From NCBI GenBank assembly GCA_910576125.1, contig CAJTHM010000006.1, positions 62,001 to 126,000 of the forward strand: 64,000 nt of DNA, given 5' to 3'. The translations under genes and the position numbers were made by a program. Numbering within the stretch: the first letter of the stretch is position 1; every line of letters starts with the position of its first letter. The notes beneath the pieces were generated by a model, which saw only the letters and a program-made list of their open reading frames with translations, did not search any database and had not been told where the DNA came from. Shown here one piece after another: positions 41,372-50,571 of the stretch. The stretch is from Lachnospiraceae bacterium (GTDB lineage: Bacteria > Bacillota > Clostridia > Lachnospirales > Lachnospiraceae).

Positions 41372-42490
41372 ATGACAAACAGAGAACGGGCAATGAACAT
41401 TCTGCATTTTCAGCCGGTAGACCGTTTCCCGGCGGTTCACTTCGGCTACTGGAGCGAGCTTTTGGAGGAATGGGCTGAGCAGGGCAAGATTCCAAAAGAC
41501 CTGGCTGTGGATAATTATGACGGCAGCGAGAAGGACAGAGAGCTGGATAAGCTGATTGGCTGGGATTTCAACTGGAGCCAGACGACTGGTTCCAGGAACG
41601 GGCTCTTTCCCGCCTTTGAGTACAAAGTGCTGGAGACCCTGCCGGACGGCACACAGCGTGTCCAGAACAATGTGGGCCTGATTGAGCGCGTCAAGCCGGG
41701 CGTGGCATCCATTCCCTCCGAGGATGACTATGTCCTGAAGGACAGAGAGGCCTTTGAGACTCTCTACAAGCCGAAGATGCTCTATGCGCCCGAGCGTGTG
41801 GATGTGGAGTATTATAAGCATTTCAATGAGACTCGCCCCCAGGACATCCCGGTGGGGCTGCATGTGGGAAGTCTGCTGGGGGACATCAGGAATATGGTCT
41901 CCGTGGTGGGAATGAGCTACCTGATTTATGATGAGGATGAGGAGCTGTTCGCGGATATCGTGGATACTTACGCGGAAATGCAATATCAGTGCGTAAAGAC
42001 GATACTGGAGACGGGAGCGAAATTCGACTTTGCTCATTACTGGGAGGATATCTGCTTCAAGAACGGTCCCCTGATCGCGCCGGATCTGTTCGACGAGCTC
42101 TGCGCGAAGCATTATAAGAAGAGGAACGATTTGTGCCATCAGTACGGAATCGACATCATTTCCCTGGACTGTGACGGCGTGACGGAGAAGCTGCTGCCCA
42201 CCTGGTTTGAGAACGGCGTGAACACCATGTTCCCTATCGAGATAGGCGTGTGGGGGGATCAGTTCGAGGCGGCCCGCAATAGATTCGGCAAGGGCATGCT
42301 GGGAGTAGGCGGCATGGACAAGACGGCTTTCCGCAAGGACAAGGCCGCGGTTGACGAGGAAATCAAACGGATGCAGCGTCTGGCGGGACTGGGAGGCTTT
42401 ATTCCCTGTCCGGATCACAGGATTATGCCCGGCTCCAAGTTCGAGCTGGTGCAGTACTATGCCGAGGAAATCAAGAAAATCAAAGTATGA
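41372..42490 (+). CDS. UroD-family protein, probable substrate methyltransferase
   Basis: 372 residues, a second and more distant UroD-like protein: TNRERAMNILHFQPVDRFPA at the start, DFAHYWEDICFKNGPLIAPD in the middle, ISLDCDG and the end GFIPCPDHRIMPGSKFEL. Proteins like this act as substrate-specific demethylases (MT1) in O-demethylase systems. The methoxylated or methylated substrate cannot be told from sequence. Confidence 0.8.
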   Translation: MTNRERAMNILHFQPVDRFPAVHFGYWSELLEEWAEQGKIPKDLAVDNYDGSEKDRELDKLIGWDFNWSQTTGSRNGLFPAFEYKVLETLPDGTQRVQNNVGLIERVKPGVASIPSEDDYVLKDREAFETLYKPKMLYAPERVDVEYYKHFNETRPQDIPVGLHVGSLLGDIRNMVSVVGMSYLIYDEDEELFADIVDTYAEMQYQCVKTILETGAKFDFAHYWEDICFKNGPLIAPDLFDELCAKHYKKRNDLCHQYGIDIISLDCDGVTEKLLPTWFENGVNTMFPIEIGVWGDQFEAARNRFGKGMLGVGGMDKTAFRKDKAAVDEEIKRMQRLAGLGGFIPCPDHRIMPGSKFELVQYYAEEIKKIKV

Positions 42491-42506
42491 TTCACAAGGA
42501 GACAGA

Positions 42507-43079
42507 ATGGTTAAAAAAATAGCAGATGCTGAAATTCTGGACAATCTGGTAAAACAGGCGCTGGAGCGGGGAGCGGACAATGCCGCCGTGATCCCGGTTT
42601 CCAAAGTGGAGACGGATGCCGGTTTCCGGAGTCTGTGCGAGCAGAATACCTGCGGGAAGTACGGCAAATGCTGGACATGTCCGCCGGATGCCGGTGACAT
42701 CGATATATTGATGAAGACGATACGCACTTTTGACTATGCGGTTGTCTACCAGACGATCGGAAAGCTGGAGGACAGCTACGACATAGAGGGGATGGAGGAA
42801 GCTGCCAGAAAGCACAGTATGCTGACCCGGAAGATGCGAGAGTCTGTAAGTGAGGATTCTTTTGTGCGAATTCTTCATCTGGGCGCGGGAGGATGCCATA
42901 TCTGTCCTGTGTGCGCCAGAGTGGATAATCACCCTTGCCGGTTCCCGGAGATGGCTGTTTCTTCGCTGGAGGCATATGGAATTAACGTGTCCAAGCTTGC
43001 AGCGGCATGCGGTATGAAGTATATAAACGGACAGAATACCGTTACATATTTCGGGGCAGTGTTTTGTTCCTTGATGTAA
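42507..43079 (+). CDS. DUF2284 metal-binding protein
   Basis: 190 residues from ATG 42507 (AGGAGA upstream). Two Cys clusters, CGKYGKCWTCPP (near residue 45) and CHICPVCARVDNHPC (near 135), fit iron-sulfur sites of the DUF2284 family, often found beside corrinoid methyltransferase genes. Possibly an electron carrier for reactivation. Confidence 0.82.
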   Translation: MVKKIADAEILDNLVKQALERGADNAAVIPVSKVETDAGFRSLCEQNTCGKYGKCWTCPPDAGDIDILMKTIRTFDYAVVYQTIGKLEDSYDIEGMEEAARKHSMLTRKMRESVSEDSFVRILHLGAGGCHICPVCARVDNHPCRFPEMAVSSLEAYGINVSKLAAACGMKYINGQNTVTYFGAVFCSLM

Positions 43080-43189
43080 GCTGAGAAGAAGTACTAATTT
43101 GCAGGTTAGCACCTTTTTTGCGGTTTGAGTTTTTGTGGGTTTGTTTAGCGGCTGGATTCGGCGGATTTGGGTAGTTGACAGGGACGGAT

Positions 43190-44704
43190 ATGACAGAGAT
43201 TAGGATTAATGGGATTGTTTTTGAGGCAGGGCAGGGGACGCTGCTGGGGGATCTGGTGACCCGGGAGTGTTCCGGAGGCGGCCCGATGTTGAGTTTGCCC
43301 TGCGGTGGCCATGGACGCTGCGGGAAATGCAGAGTGGTGGCAAGGGGGGCGCTGAGTCCTCTCTCGGAAGCGGAGAGACGGCTTCTGTCTCAGGAAGAGA
43401 TAGGGCGGGGCGTCCGCCTGGCCTGCTGTACCACTGTGGAGGGAGACTGCAGCATAGAACTGGTCGGACGGGATAATGGACAGATCCGCACGGTTGGAGA
43501 TATGCCGGATATTGTGCTGAGACCGGCTTTTGATGCCTATGGTTTTGTGCTGGACATCGGGACTACGACTCTGGCGGCGCGTCTGTATGATGTTAAGGGA
43601 ACGCTGCTGGCAGAGGGGAGCAGACTGAATCCCCAGGCCGGGTGGGGAGCCGATGTAATTTCCCGCATTGAAGCTGATTTAAGGGGCGAGGGCGGGAAGC
43701 TGACGCAGGCAATCTGCAAGGCAGTGGACGGACTGGTGGAGGAGCTGGCTGCGAAGGCACGGATAGGGCAAAAGGAGATTGACGGGCTGGTAATCACGGG
43801 AAATACCGTGATGCTGCACCTGCTCACCGGTACATCCACGGAACCTTTGTCCCATGCCCCCTTTGCCGCGCAGCGTCTGTTCGGAGAGACTGTGACGGCG
43901 GAAAAAACGGGGCTTATATCGGTGCTTCCGCAGACGGAAGTATATCTGGCTCCCTGCGCGGCGGCTTTTGTGGGGGCGGATCTCATCACGGCGCTTCTGG
44001 CCGGAGGCCTTTGCGATACTGGAGATACGAAGCTTCTGGCGGATATCGGTACCAACGGAGAGATGGCCCTATGGCATGGGGAAGAGCTATATTGCTGTTC
44101 CACGGCTGCGGGTCCGGCTTTCGAGGGCGCGGGAATCTCCATGGGGATGGGCGGGAGCAAGGGGGCCATCGACAGGGTGGCTGTCAGGGACGGAAAGCTG
44201 GCCGTCCATGTCATCGGGGACGCGGAGCCGGTGGGCATCTGCGGCAGCGGTGTGGTGGACGCAGTGGCCTGTCTGCTGGAAACCGGCCAGATGGACGATA
44301 CCGGATATATCGAGGAGGAGTCGGCGGTAATCAGCGAACCGGTCATTTTTGCACAGAATGACGTAAGGATGGTGCAGTTGGCCAAAAGCGCCATCCATGC
44401 CGGAATCCGAACTCTGCTGCATTCCGCGAATCTGGAATGCGGGGATGTCCGGGCGCTTTTGATTGCGGGGGGCTTCGGCAGTTTCCTGGATGTGGAGAAC
44501 GCGGCGAAAATCGGCCTCTTTCCGGAGGAAATGCTGCCCTGCATCCGTGTGATAGGCAATGCAGCGCTGAGCGGTGCGTCCATGCTGCTGTTGAACAAAG
44601 AATACAGAGGTGCCTGTGAAAAGTACGCCGCACAGGCGAAGATAGTGGAGCTGTCGACCAATCCGTTTTTCGCAGACGAATATATGGAGAGGATGCTGTT
44701 TTGA
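43190..44704 (+). CDS. RACo-like corrinoid reductive activator
   Basis: 504 residues from ATG 43190. N-terminal 2Fe-2S domain (Cys38, Cys44, Cys47 and Cys79 or 80: SLPCGGHGRCGKCRV, RLACC), linker, then an ASKHA-type ATPase domain (VLDIGTTTLAARLYD, DIGTNGEMALWH, GPAFEGAGI, GICGSGVVDAVA, LIAGGFGSFLD). It reduces inactive cob(II)alamin in the corrinoid protein at the cost of ATP. Same operon as the methyltransferases. Confidence 0.92.
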   Translation: MTEIRINGIVFEAGQGTLLGDLVTRECSGGGPMLSLPCGGHGRCGKCRVVARGALSPLSEAERRLLSQEEIGRGVRLACCTTVEGDCSIELVGRDNGQIRTVGDMPDIVLRPAFDAYGFVLDIGTTTLAARLYDVKGTLLAEGSRLNPQAGWGADVISRIEADLRGEGGKLTQAICKAVDGLVEELAAKARIGQKEIDGLVITGNTVMLHLLTGTSTEPLSHAPFAAQRLFGETVTAEKTGLISVLPQTEVYLAPCAAAFVGADLITALLAGGLCDTGDTKLLADIGTNGEMALWHGEELYCCSTAAGPAFEGAGISMGMGGSKGAIDRVAVRDGKLAVHVIGDAEPVGICGSGVVDAVACLLETGQMDDTGYIEEESAVISEPVIFAQNDVRMVQLAKSAIHAGIRTLLHSANLECGDVRALLIAGGFGSFLDVENAAKIGLFPEEMLPCIRVIGNAALSGASMLLLNKEYRGACEKYAAQAKIVELSTNPFFADEYMERMLF

Positions 44705-44871
44705 AGAACGGATAAAACCGCGCTGCGGAGGAGCTTGCTTTGAAGATTTGAAGAATTTGTCCTGAGGAAGTTGTTTTGAGGAGCTTTATGGCTGCGGCAA
44801 GAGTTTTGATTGCTATGGAAAATGGTGTCCTGGAAAGGACGCTTTGAAATGAAAGACAGGAGGGTAACGAT
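44705..44871 (+). other. Short gene-free gap before glycosidase
   Basis: 167 bases, no terminator seen; a good AGGAGGG lies 5-7 bases before the glycosidase ATG. Likely read through from the RACo gene or has its own weak promoter. Confidence 0.4.
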
Positions 44872-47800
44872 ATGTTATATCCAAGAAAAGTAGAAAAGGC
44901 ACTGGATAAGGAACTGTTCCGGAATCCTTCCAGCGAGTACCGGGGCACCCCGTTCTGGGCCTGGAACTGCAAGGTGACGAAGAAGCAGATCGCGGAGCAG
45001 ACCGAAGACCTGCGCCAGATGGGCATGGGCGGCGCCCACATCCACAGCCGCACCGGCATGAATATCCCGTTCATGAGCGAGGAGTTTCTCGATTTGGTTT
45101 CCTATGCTCACGACCAGTTCGCGGAGAAAGAGATGCTGACCTGGCTTTATGATGAGGACCGCTGGCCCTCAGGCTTTGGCGGAGGCCTTGTGACCTGCCA
45201 TGAGGAGTACAGGCAGCGCTGTCTGGTGTTTTCCTCCGAGCCCATCGAAGACGGATTTCCGAAAGATAAGGGAGAGTCCATCTCCTCTGCCAGGGCTATA
45301 CGAAACGATTCCCGGAAGTTCCTGATGTGTTATGGAGTGCAGCTGAACGAAAAAGGGAACATGACGGATTATCGGGTCCTTGCAGACGGCGAAGCGATTC
45401 CGGAGGGCTACGCGCCCTGGTATGCTTATCTGGAGGTGTCAGGCGACAGCGCCTGGTTCAACAATCAGGCCTATGTCAACACGCTGGATCCAAAGGCCAT
45501 GGCCTTTTTCCTGGACACGGTTCATGAGAAATATGCCGGAAAGCTGGGGGATTCTTTCGGCAAGGATATTCCCTCGATTTTCACCGATGAGCCGCAGTTC
45601 GTGCACAAGAGCCGTCTGGGCAGGGCGGATGACAAGCAGGCCCAGTTCATTCCTTACACGGATGATTTCGAGAAGAGCTACAGGGCTGCTTATGGGGAAT
45701 CTTTCCTGGAGCATCTGCCGGAGGTATTCTGGGAGATGGAGGGGCAACCTGTCTCCGTGACCAGATACCATTACCATGACCACATCGCGGAGCGCTTTTC
45801 ACAAGCCTTTGCGGATCAGATTGGAAACTGGTGCCAGGCTCACGGTTTTGCCCTCACCGGCCATATGATGGAGGAGCCTACCCTGAGGAGCCAGACTGCC
45901 GCCCTGGGAGAGGCCATGCGCTCCTACCGCAGCTTCCAGCTGCCGGGAATCGACATGCTCTGCGACAGCAGGGAGCTGACCACGGCGAAGCAGACCCAGA
46001 GCGCGGTGCATCAGTATGCCAGAGAGGGCATGCTCAGCGAGCTCTACGGCGTCACCAACTGGGATTTCGACTTCAGGAACCACAAGCTGGGCGGAGACTG
46101 GCAGGCGGCGCTGGGCGTCACCATCCGCGTCCATCATCTGACATGGGTGTCCATGGAGGGCGAGGCCAAGCGCGATTATCCCGCCTGCATCGGCTATCAG
46201 TCCCCCTGGTACCGGAAATATAAGAAAATCGAGGACTATTTCTCCAGGCTCAATACAGCCCTGGTGAGAGGCACGCCTTTCGTCAAAATCGGCGTCATAC
46301 ACCCGATTGAGTCCTACTGGCTGAAATGGGGCAATGAGGAGACCACGGGAGCGGAGCGGGAAGAGATGGACAAGGCGTTCTCCGACCTGACCTCCTGGCT
46401 GCTCTACGGCCTGCTGGATTTCGACTTTATCTCCGAGTCTCTGCTGGAGGAGCAGGAGGATAACGGGAAAGGTTTCGGCGTGGGCGCCATGAGCTATGAC
46501 GTGGTAGTAGTGCCTGATTGCCTGACCCTCAGAAAAAATACGGTAGAGCGTTTGAAAAAGTTCGCTGAAAAAGGCGGGAAGATATTCTATCTGGGACATG
46601 TGCCGGAGTACATCGACGCTCTGCCCGCCCCGGACGACGCGCTGGCACAGACAGGAACTGTCCTGCCTTTCACCAAGCAGGCTGTCCGCGAGGCGCTGGA
46701 GCCTTACCGCACGGTAAGCGTCCGCGACAGGAGAGGGATGAAGTCCACGAACCTGCTGAGCCAGCAGCGCCAGGACGGGGAGAACCGCTGGCTGTTCCTG
46801 GCCCATTCCGAGAGACCCGCCAATCCGGACGACGTGACGGCGGAATATTGGACCATCCGTGTGCCCGGAAACTGGACCGTGGAGCTGTATGATGCCATGG
46901 AGGGCGCCATATCTCCTGTGGCAGTGCAGTATGGGGCGGACAGGACCCAGTGGGAGGTGACCTCCTATGCACAGGACTCTTTCCTCTACTGCCTGAAGCC
47001 GGGATGTGCAGAGGAAAGCGCGGCACCGGATTCTGAGAGCGCAGCTGCCTGCCAGGCGGTGGCTACGCCGGAGCTGGCAGACTTCGTGCTGGAAGAGCCC
47101 AATGTCCTGGTGCTTGATATGGCGGAGTACAAGATGGATGACGGAGAATGGAAAGAAAAAGAGGAAATCCTGCGCCTGGATAATAACTTCCGCAGAGAAG
47201 CCGGCTATCCCATGCGGGAAGATGCCTATGCGCAGCCCTGGATTTACGGCGAGCGCAGCTTTGAACATAAAGTGTCGCTGAGATTTACCATCTCCTCTGA
47301 TATTGAACTGGATCAGGTTGAACTGGCTCTGGAAAACGAGGAAATCACCGAGCTGATCTGGAACGGCGAAAAGGTTGAGCATAAGGTCAGCGGATACTAT
47401 ACGGACAGGGAATTCCACAAGGTGGTTCTGCCCGGCCTGAAAAAGGGAGAGAACGTGCTGGAGGCCAGACTGCCCTACCATATGAGCGTGAATGTGGAAG
47501 CCATGTTCCTGCTGGGACAGTTCGGGGTCAATGTAAAGGGCAGCACGGCAGTCATCACGGAACTTCCTGAGAAACTTGGTTTTGGAGACATCTGCTCCCA
47601 GGGCCTGCCTTTCTATGGCGGAAATGTGGTCTATCGTGTGCCTGTGGAGCTGGCTGGGGACGGCGAGCTTTCCGTGCAGGTACCCAGATTCCGCAATCCT
47701 CTGATTGAGGTAGTGCTGGACGGAGAGGAGGGGCGTTCCAGAGATCTGTTCAAGAGTCCTTATCGTGTGAATTTCGGCCAGGTCAAGAAAGGAAAGCATG

Positions 47801-47991
47801 TGATAGAGCTCCGCGCTTACGGCAACCGGAGGAATACCTTCGGCCAGCTGCACAACTGCAGCGGATTCGTCAGCTGGTGCGGCCCCAATGCATGGCGTAC
47901 TACCGGTGAGAACTGGGCCTATGAGTACCAGTTGACTCCGACAGGCATCCTGGTCAGTCCCCGGGTGGAAGTTGCTGTAGAAACAAAGTAA
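44872..47991 (+). CDS. Large glycoside hydrolase (GH106-like, alpha-L-rhamnosidase type)
   Basis: 1039 residues, no signal peptide, so cytoplasmic. N-terminal GTPFWAWNCKVTKKQIAEQT, MGMGGAHIHSRTGM, then LYDEDRWPSGFGGG, SIFTDEPQF and LTGHMMEEPTL mark a TIM-barrel glycosidase of the GH106-like class, with acid residues in TDEP and MEEP likely catalytic. The C-terminal beta domains (about 780-1030) bind or shape the active site. Beside O-demethylase genes it suggests a methylated glycoside substrate. The exact sugar is not certain. Confidence 0.72.
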   Translation: MLYPRKVEKALDKELFRNPSSEYRGTPFWAWNCKVTKKQIAEQTEDLRQMGMGGAHIHSRTGMNIPFMSEEFLDLVSYAHDQFAEKEMLTWLYDEDRWPSGFGGGLVTCHEEYRQRCLVFSSEPIEDGFPKDKGESISSARAIRNDSRKFLMCYGVQLNEKGNMTDYRVLADGEAIPEGYAPWYAYLEVSGDSAWFNNQAYVNTLDPKAMAFFLDTVHEKYAGKLGDSFGKDIPSIFTDEPQFVHKSRLGRADDKQAQFIPYTDDFEKSYRAAYGESFLEHLPEVFWEMEGQPVSVTRYHYHDHIAERFSQAFADQIGNWCQAHGFALTGHMMEEPTLRSQTAALGEAMRSYRSFQLPGIDMLCDSRELTTAKQTQSAVHQYAREGMLSELYGVTNWDFDFRNHKLGGDWQAALGVTIRVHHLTWVSMEGEAKRDYPACIGYQSPWYRKYKKIEDYFSRLNTALVRGTPFVKIGVIHPIESYWLKWGNEETTGAEREEMDKAFSDLTSWLLYGLLDFDFISESLLEEQEDNGKGFGVGAMSYDVVVVPDCLTLRKNTVERLKKFAEKGGKIFYLGHVPEYIDALPAPDDALAQTGTVLPFTKQAVREALEPYRTVSVRDRRGMKSTNLLSQQRQDGENRWLFLAHSERPANPDDVTAEYWTIRVPGNWTVELYDAMEGAISPVAVQYGADRTQWEVTSYAQDSFLYCLKPGCAEESAAPDSESAAACQAVATPELADFVLEEPNVLVLDMAEYKMDDGEWKEKEEILRLDNNFRREAGYPMREDAYAQPWIYGERSFEHKVSLRFTISSDIELDQVELALENEEITELIWNGEKVEHKVSGYYTDREFHKVVLPGLKKGENVLEARLPYHMSVNVEAMFLLGQFGVNVKGSTAVITELPEKLGFGDICSQGLPFYGGNVVYRVPVELAGDGELSVQVPRFRNPLIEVVLDGEEGRSRDLFKSPYRVNFGQVKKGKHVIELRAYGNRRNTFGQLHNCSGFVSWCGPNAWRTTGENWAYEYQLTPTGILVSPRVEVAVETK

Positions 47992-48030
47992 TATAATCGG
48001 AATATCGCACAAATCATCTAAGCAAAGAAA

Positions 48031-48066
48031 AGCTGCCGCATCGTTCTGGTGCGGCAGCTTTTTTCT
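48031..48066. terminator. Bidirectional terminator between glycosidase and symporter
   Basis: Stem agctgccgca / tgcggcagct with 9-base loop, T run to the right and A run to the left, serving the two convergent genes. Confidence 0.92.
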
Positions 48067-48095
48067 GAAAAACAAATCTGTAAATTCAGGCAGAT

Positions 48096-49628
48096 TTATT
48101 TCCCCAGAGCCGTCTTCTGCGCAACTTCCGTCTTCTTCTCATAGCAGGCAAATGCATTGTCCACCAGCTTCTTGTCTGGCTTTGGCGTGAACAGGCTCAC
48201 CACCGGCACGATGACAAGCCCCGCCAGCATGGCGATGGCCCCGCAGTTGATAGGGGACTGCATGATGACCGGGAAAGAGGGCCGGAAGAATATATTGGCC
48301 ACCATCAGCACGGAACTGAAGATGAAGCAGACCCAGCAGGAGGCTTTCGTCACTTTTCTGGAGTACAGAGAGTACAGGAAAGGCGCCAGGAAAGAGCCGG
48401 CTAACGCCCCCCAGGACACACCCATCAGCTGGGCGATGAAAGTCACGGAGCTCTTGTACTGGATCAGGGCCAGAATAGATGAAATCGCAATGAACACCAC
48501 AATCAATATCCGCATACTGAGCACCTGCTTTTTGTCGTCCATCTTCTGAAAGCAGACCTCTTTCAGGAAATCGATCGTCAGGGTAGAGCTGGAGGCCATG
48601 ACCAATGAAGACAGGGTTGACATAGAAGCGGACAGCACCAGAATCACCACCAGCGCGATCAGCAGGGGCGACAGGCCGGAAAGCATGGTAGGGATGATGG
48701 AATCGAAGCCATTAGCCGCCACGTCGATTTGATCCGAGAACAATCTGCCGAAGCCGCCCAGGAAATAGCAGCCCCCGGCCACCACCAGCGCGAACAGGGT
48801 GGAAATGATGGTCCCTTTTTTGATGGACTCCTCATTTTTGATGGCATAGAATTTCTGCACCATCTGGGGCAGGCCCCAGGTGCCGAGGGAGGTCAGGATT
48901 ACCACGAACAGCAGATTTAAGGGATCCGGGCCGAAAAAGGACGCAAAGGTGCCCGGGGTAGTAGCCACGGTTTCATCGGTAATCCTCGCCAGGCCGTCCA
49001 GAGCCGCCATGAACCCGCCCTTGCTCTTCAGCACGGCTGCGATGATCGTAGTGATGCCGCCCAGCATGATGATTCCCTGAATGAAATCGTTGATGGCGGT
49101 GGCCATGTATCCTCCCGCGATGACATAGATTGCCGTCAGCACCGCCATCAGGATGATGCAGACGGAGTAATCGATGTTGAAAGCCATGCCGAACAGCCGG
49201 GAGAGGCCATTGTACAGGGAGGCGGTGTAGGGAATCAGGAAGATGAAGATGATGACGGATGCGCCGATCTTCAGGGGACGGCTGCCGAAGCGCTCCCCGA
49301 AGAACTGGGGCATGGTGGCAGAGTCCAGGTGCTGGGTCATGATGCGGGTCCTGCGTCCCAATACCGCCCAGGCCAGCAAAGAGCCGATGATGGCGTTTCC
49401 GATGCCCGCCCAGGTGGCGGCGATGCCGTATTTCCAGCCGAACTGCCCGGCATAGCCCACGAAGACCACCGCCGAGAAATAGGAGGTGCCGTAGGCGAAA
49501 GCGGTGAGCCAGGGGCCTACGGAGCGCCCGCCAAGAACGAAGCCGTTCACGTCCGTGGCATGCTTGCGGCAGTAGATGCCGATGGCAATCAGTACCGCGA
49601 AATAGAGAATCAGTAGAATGAGTTTCAT
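48096..49628 (-). CDS. Sodium:solute symporter (SSS family)
   Basis: 510 residues with about 13 membrane segments. FVLGGRSVGPWLTAFAYGTS, FGWKYGIAATWAGIGNA and MTQHLDSATMPQFFGERF are SSS (LeuT-fold) marks. AAAGGAG precedes the ATG. Substrate unknown; proline, pantothenate and sugar carriers all belong here. It may import a substrate or product of the neighbouring catabolic genes. Confidence 0.9.
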   Translation of the reverse strand: MKLILLILYFAVLIAIGIYCRKHATDVNGFVLGGRSVGPWLTAFAYGTSYFSAVVFVGYAGQFGWKYGIAATWAGIGNAIIGSLLAWAVLGRRTRIMTQHLDSATMPQFFGERFGSRPLKIGASVIIFIFLIPYTASLYNGLSRLFGMAFNIDYSVCIILMAVLTAIYVIAGGYMATAINDFIQGIIMLGGITTIIAAVLKSKGGFMAALDGLARITDETVATTPGTFASFFGPDPLNLLFVVILTSLGTWGLPQMVQKFYAIKNEESIKKGTIISTLFALVVAGGCYFLGGFGRLFSDQIDVAANGFDSIIPTMLSGLSPLLIALVVILVLSASMSTLSSLVMASSSTLTIDFLKEVCFQKMDDKKQVLSMRILIVVFIAISSILALIQYKSSVTFIAQLMGVSWGALAGSFLAPFLYSLYSRKVTKASCWVCFIFSSVLMVANIFFRPSFPVIMQSPINCGAIAMLAGLVIVPVVSLFTPKPDKKLVDNAFACYEKKTEVAQKTALGK

Positions 49629-49885
49629 GTTTTCTCTTCTCCTTTGCCAATTTAAAGTGTTAAAGCAACTATAGCACAGATTGCCGCATTATGCAATTGT
49701 TTCTTTTCCGAAATGGAATGTTTCCGTCGGATAATGTCATATGTGGATGTTGACAGTTCATTTTTAAGACTATAGAATGGAAGAAGAGCCTTCCAATGGA
49801 GATGGGATACAAGAAAGATACAATTATAGGTTTTCATATATTCAGAATATGTTATAACGAAATTCAGACAGAAGTGAGGGATATT
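49629..49885. other. Divergent promoter region, no gene
   Basis: 257 AT-rich bases between the minus-strand symporter and the plus-strand response regulator. A plus-strand open frame starting at 49796 merges with the regulator but lacks a ribosome site. Promoters for both sides are expected here; none is certain. Confidence 0.45.
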
Positions 49886-50557
49886 ATGCTGAAGATACTG
49901 ATTGCAGAGGACGAGGAGCCTATCGCAAATCTGATAAGGATGAATCTGCGTCGGGCAGGCTACGCCTGCGTATGGGCCCCTGACGGAGAGAAAGCGGCGG
50001 ATTTGATGGACGAGGAGAAGTTCGATCTTGTACTGCTGGACGTCATGCTGCCCGGCATCAATGGTTATGAACTGATGGAATATGCGAGGAGCCTGGAGTT
50101 GCCGGTGATTTTCCTGACAGCTCTGGGCAGCACGGAGAATAAGGTAAAAGGGCTGAAAATGGGGGCTGACGACTATCTGACCAAGCCCTTTGAAATCGTG
50201 GAGCTCCTGGCCAGGGTGGAGGCCGTTCTGCGCAGATACCACAAGACGGAGACGCTTCTGACGGTATTCGACGTGGTGATCGACACGGCGTCACGCTCTG
50301 TGACCCGCAACGGGGAGCCCGTGCTCCTCACTATGAAAGAGTTCGAGCTTCTGCTGCTGCTTGCCAGGAACCGCAATATCGCCCTGTACAGGGAGACCAT
50401 TTACGAGACCATCTGGGGAGGCGAGTACATGGGGCAGAGCAGGACCGTGGATCTCCATATCCAGAGATTGAAGAAAAAGCTGAACTGGGACAATGAGATT
50501 ACGGCGGTCTACAAGGTGGGATACCGTCTGGAGGGAGAAGAAAAAATAGCAAAGTAG
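49886..50557 (+). CDS. OmpR-type response regulator
   Basis: 223 residues from ATG 49886 (GAGGG upstream). Receiver with acidic pocket AEDEE, phospho-acceptor Asp52 in LLDVMLPG, Thr in FLTAL and Lys100 in YLTKPFE; C-terminal winged helix ending VDLHIQRLKKKLN then AVYKVGYRLE. Works with the kinase that starts 14 bases later. Confidence 0.93.
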   Translation: MLKILIAEDEEPIANLIRMNLRRAGYACVWAPDGEKAADLMDEEKFDLVLLDVMLPGINGYELMEYARSLELPVIFLTALGSTENKVKGLKMGADDYLTKPFEIVELLARVEAVLRRYHKTETLLTVFDVVIDTASRSVTRNGEPVLLTMKEFELLLLLARNRNIALYRETIYETIWGGEYMGQSRTVDLHIQRLKKKLNWDNEITAVYKVGYRLEGEEKIAK

Positions 50558-50571
50558 AGGATTAGGGATAC

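Noticed and set aside
43080..43189. Cobalamin riboswitch upstream of the RACo gene
   Set aside because: The stretch is too short and lacks a B12-box-like motif.
43537..44661. Minus-strand 374-codon frame opposite the RACo-like gene
   Set aside because: Ser/Pro/Ala-rich shadow of a clearly identified ATPase gene.
45799..48075. Long minus-strand open frame (758 codons) opposite the glycosidase
   Set aside because: The plus-strand glycosidase has clear family motifs and a ribosome site; the antisense frame has no recognisable domains and follows from GC-biased codon positions.
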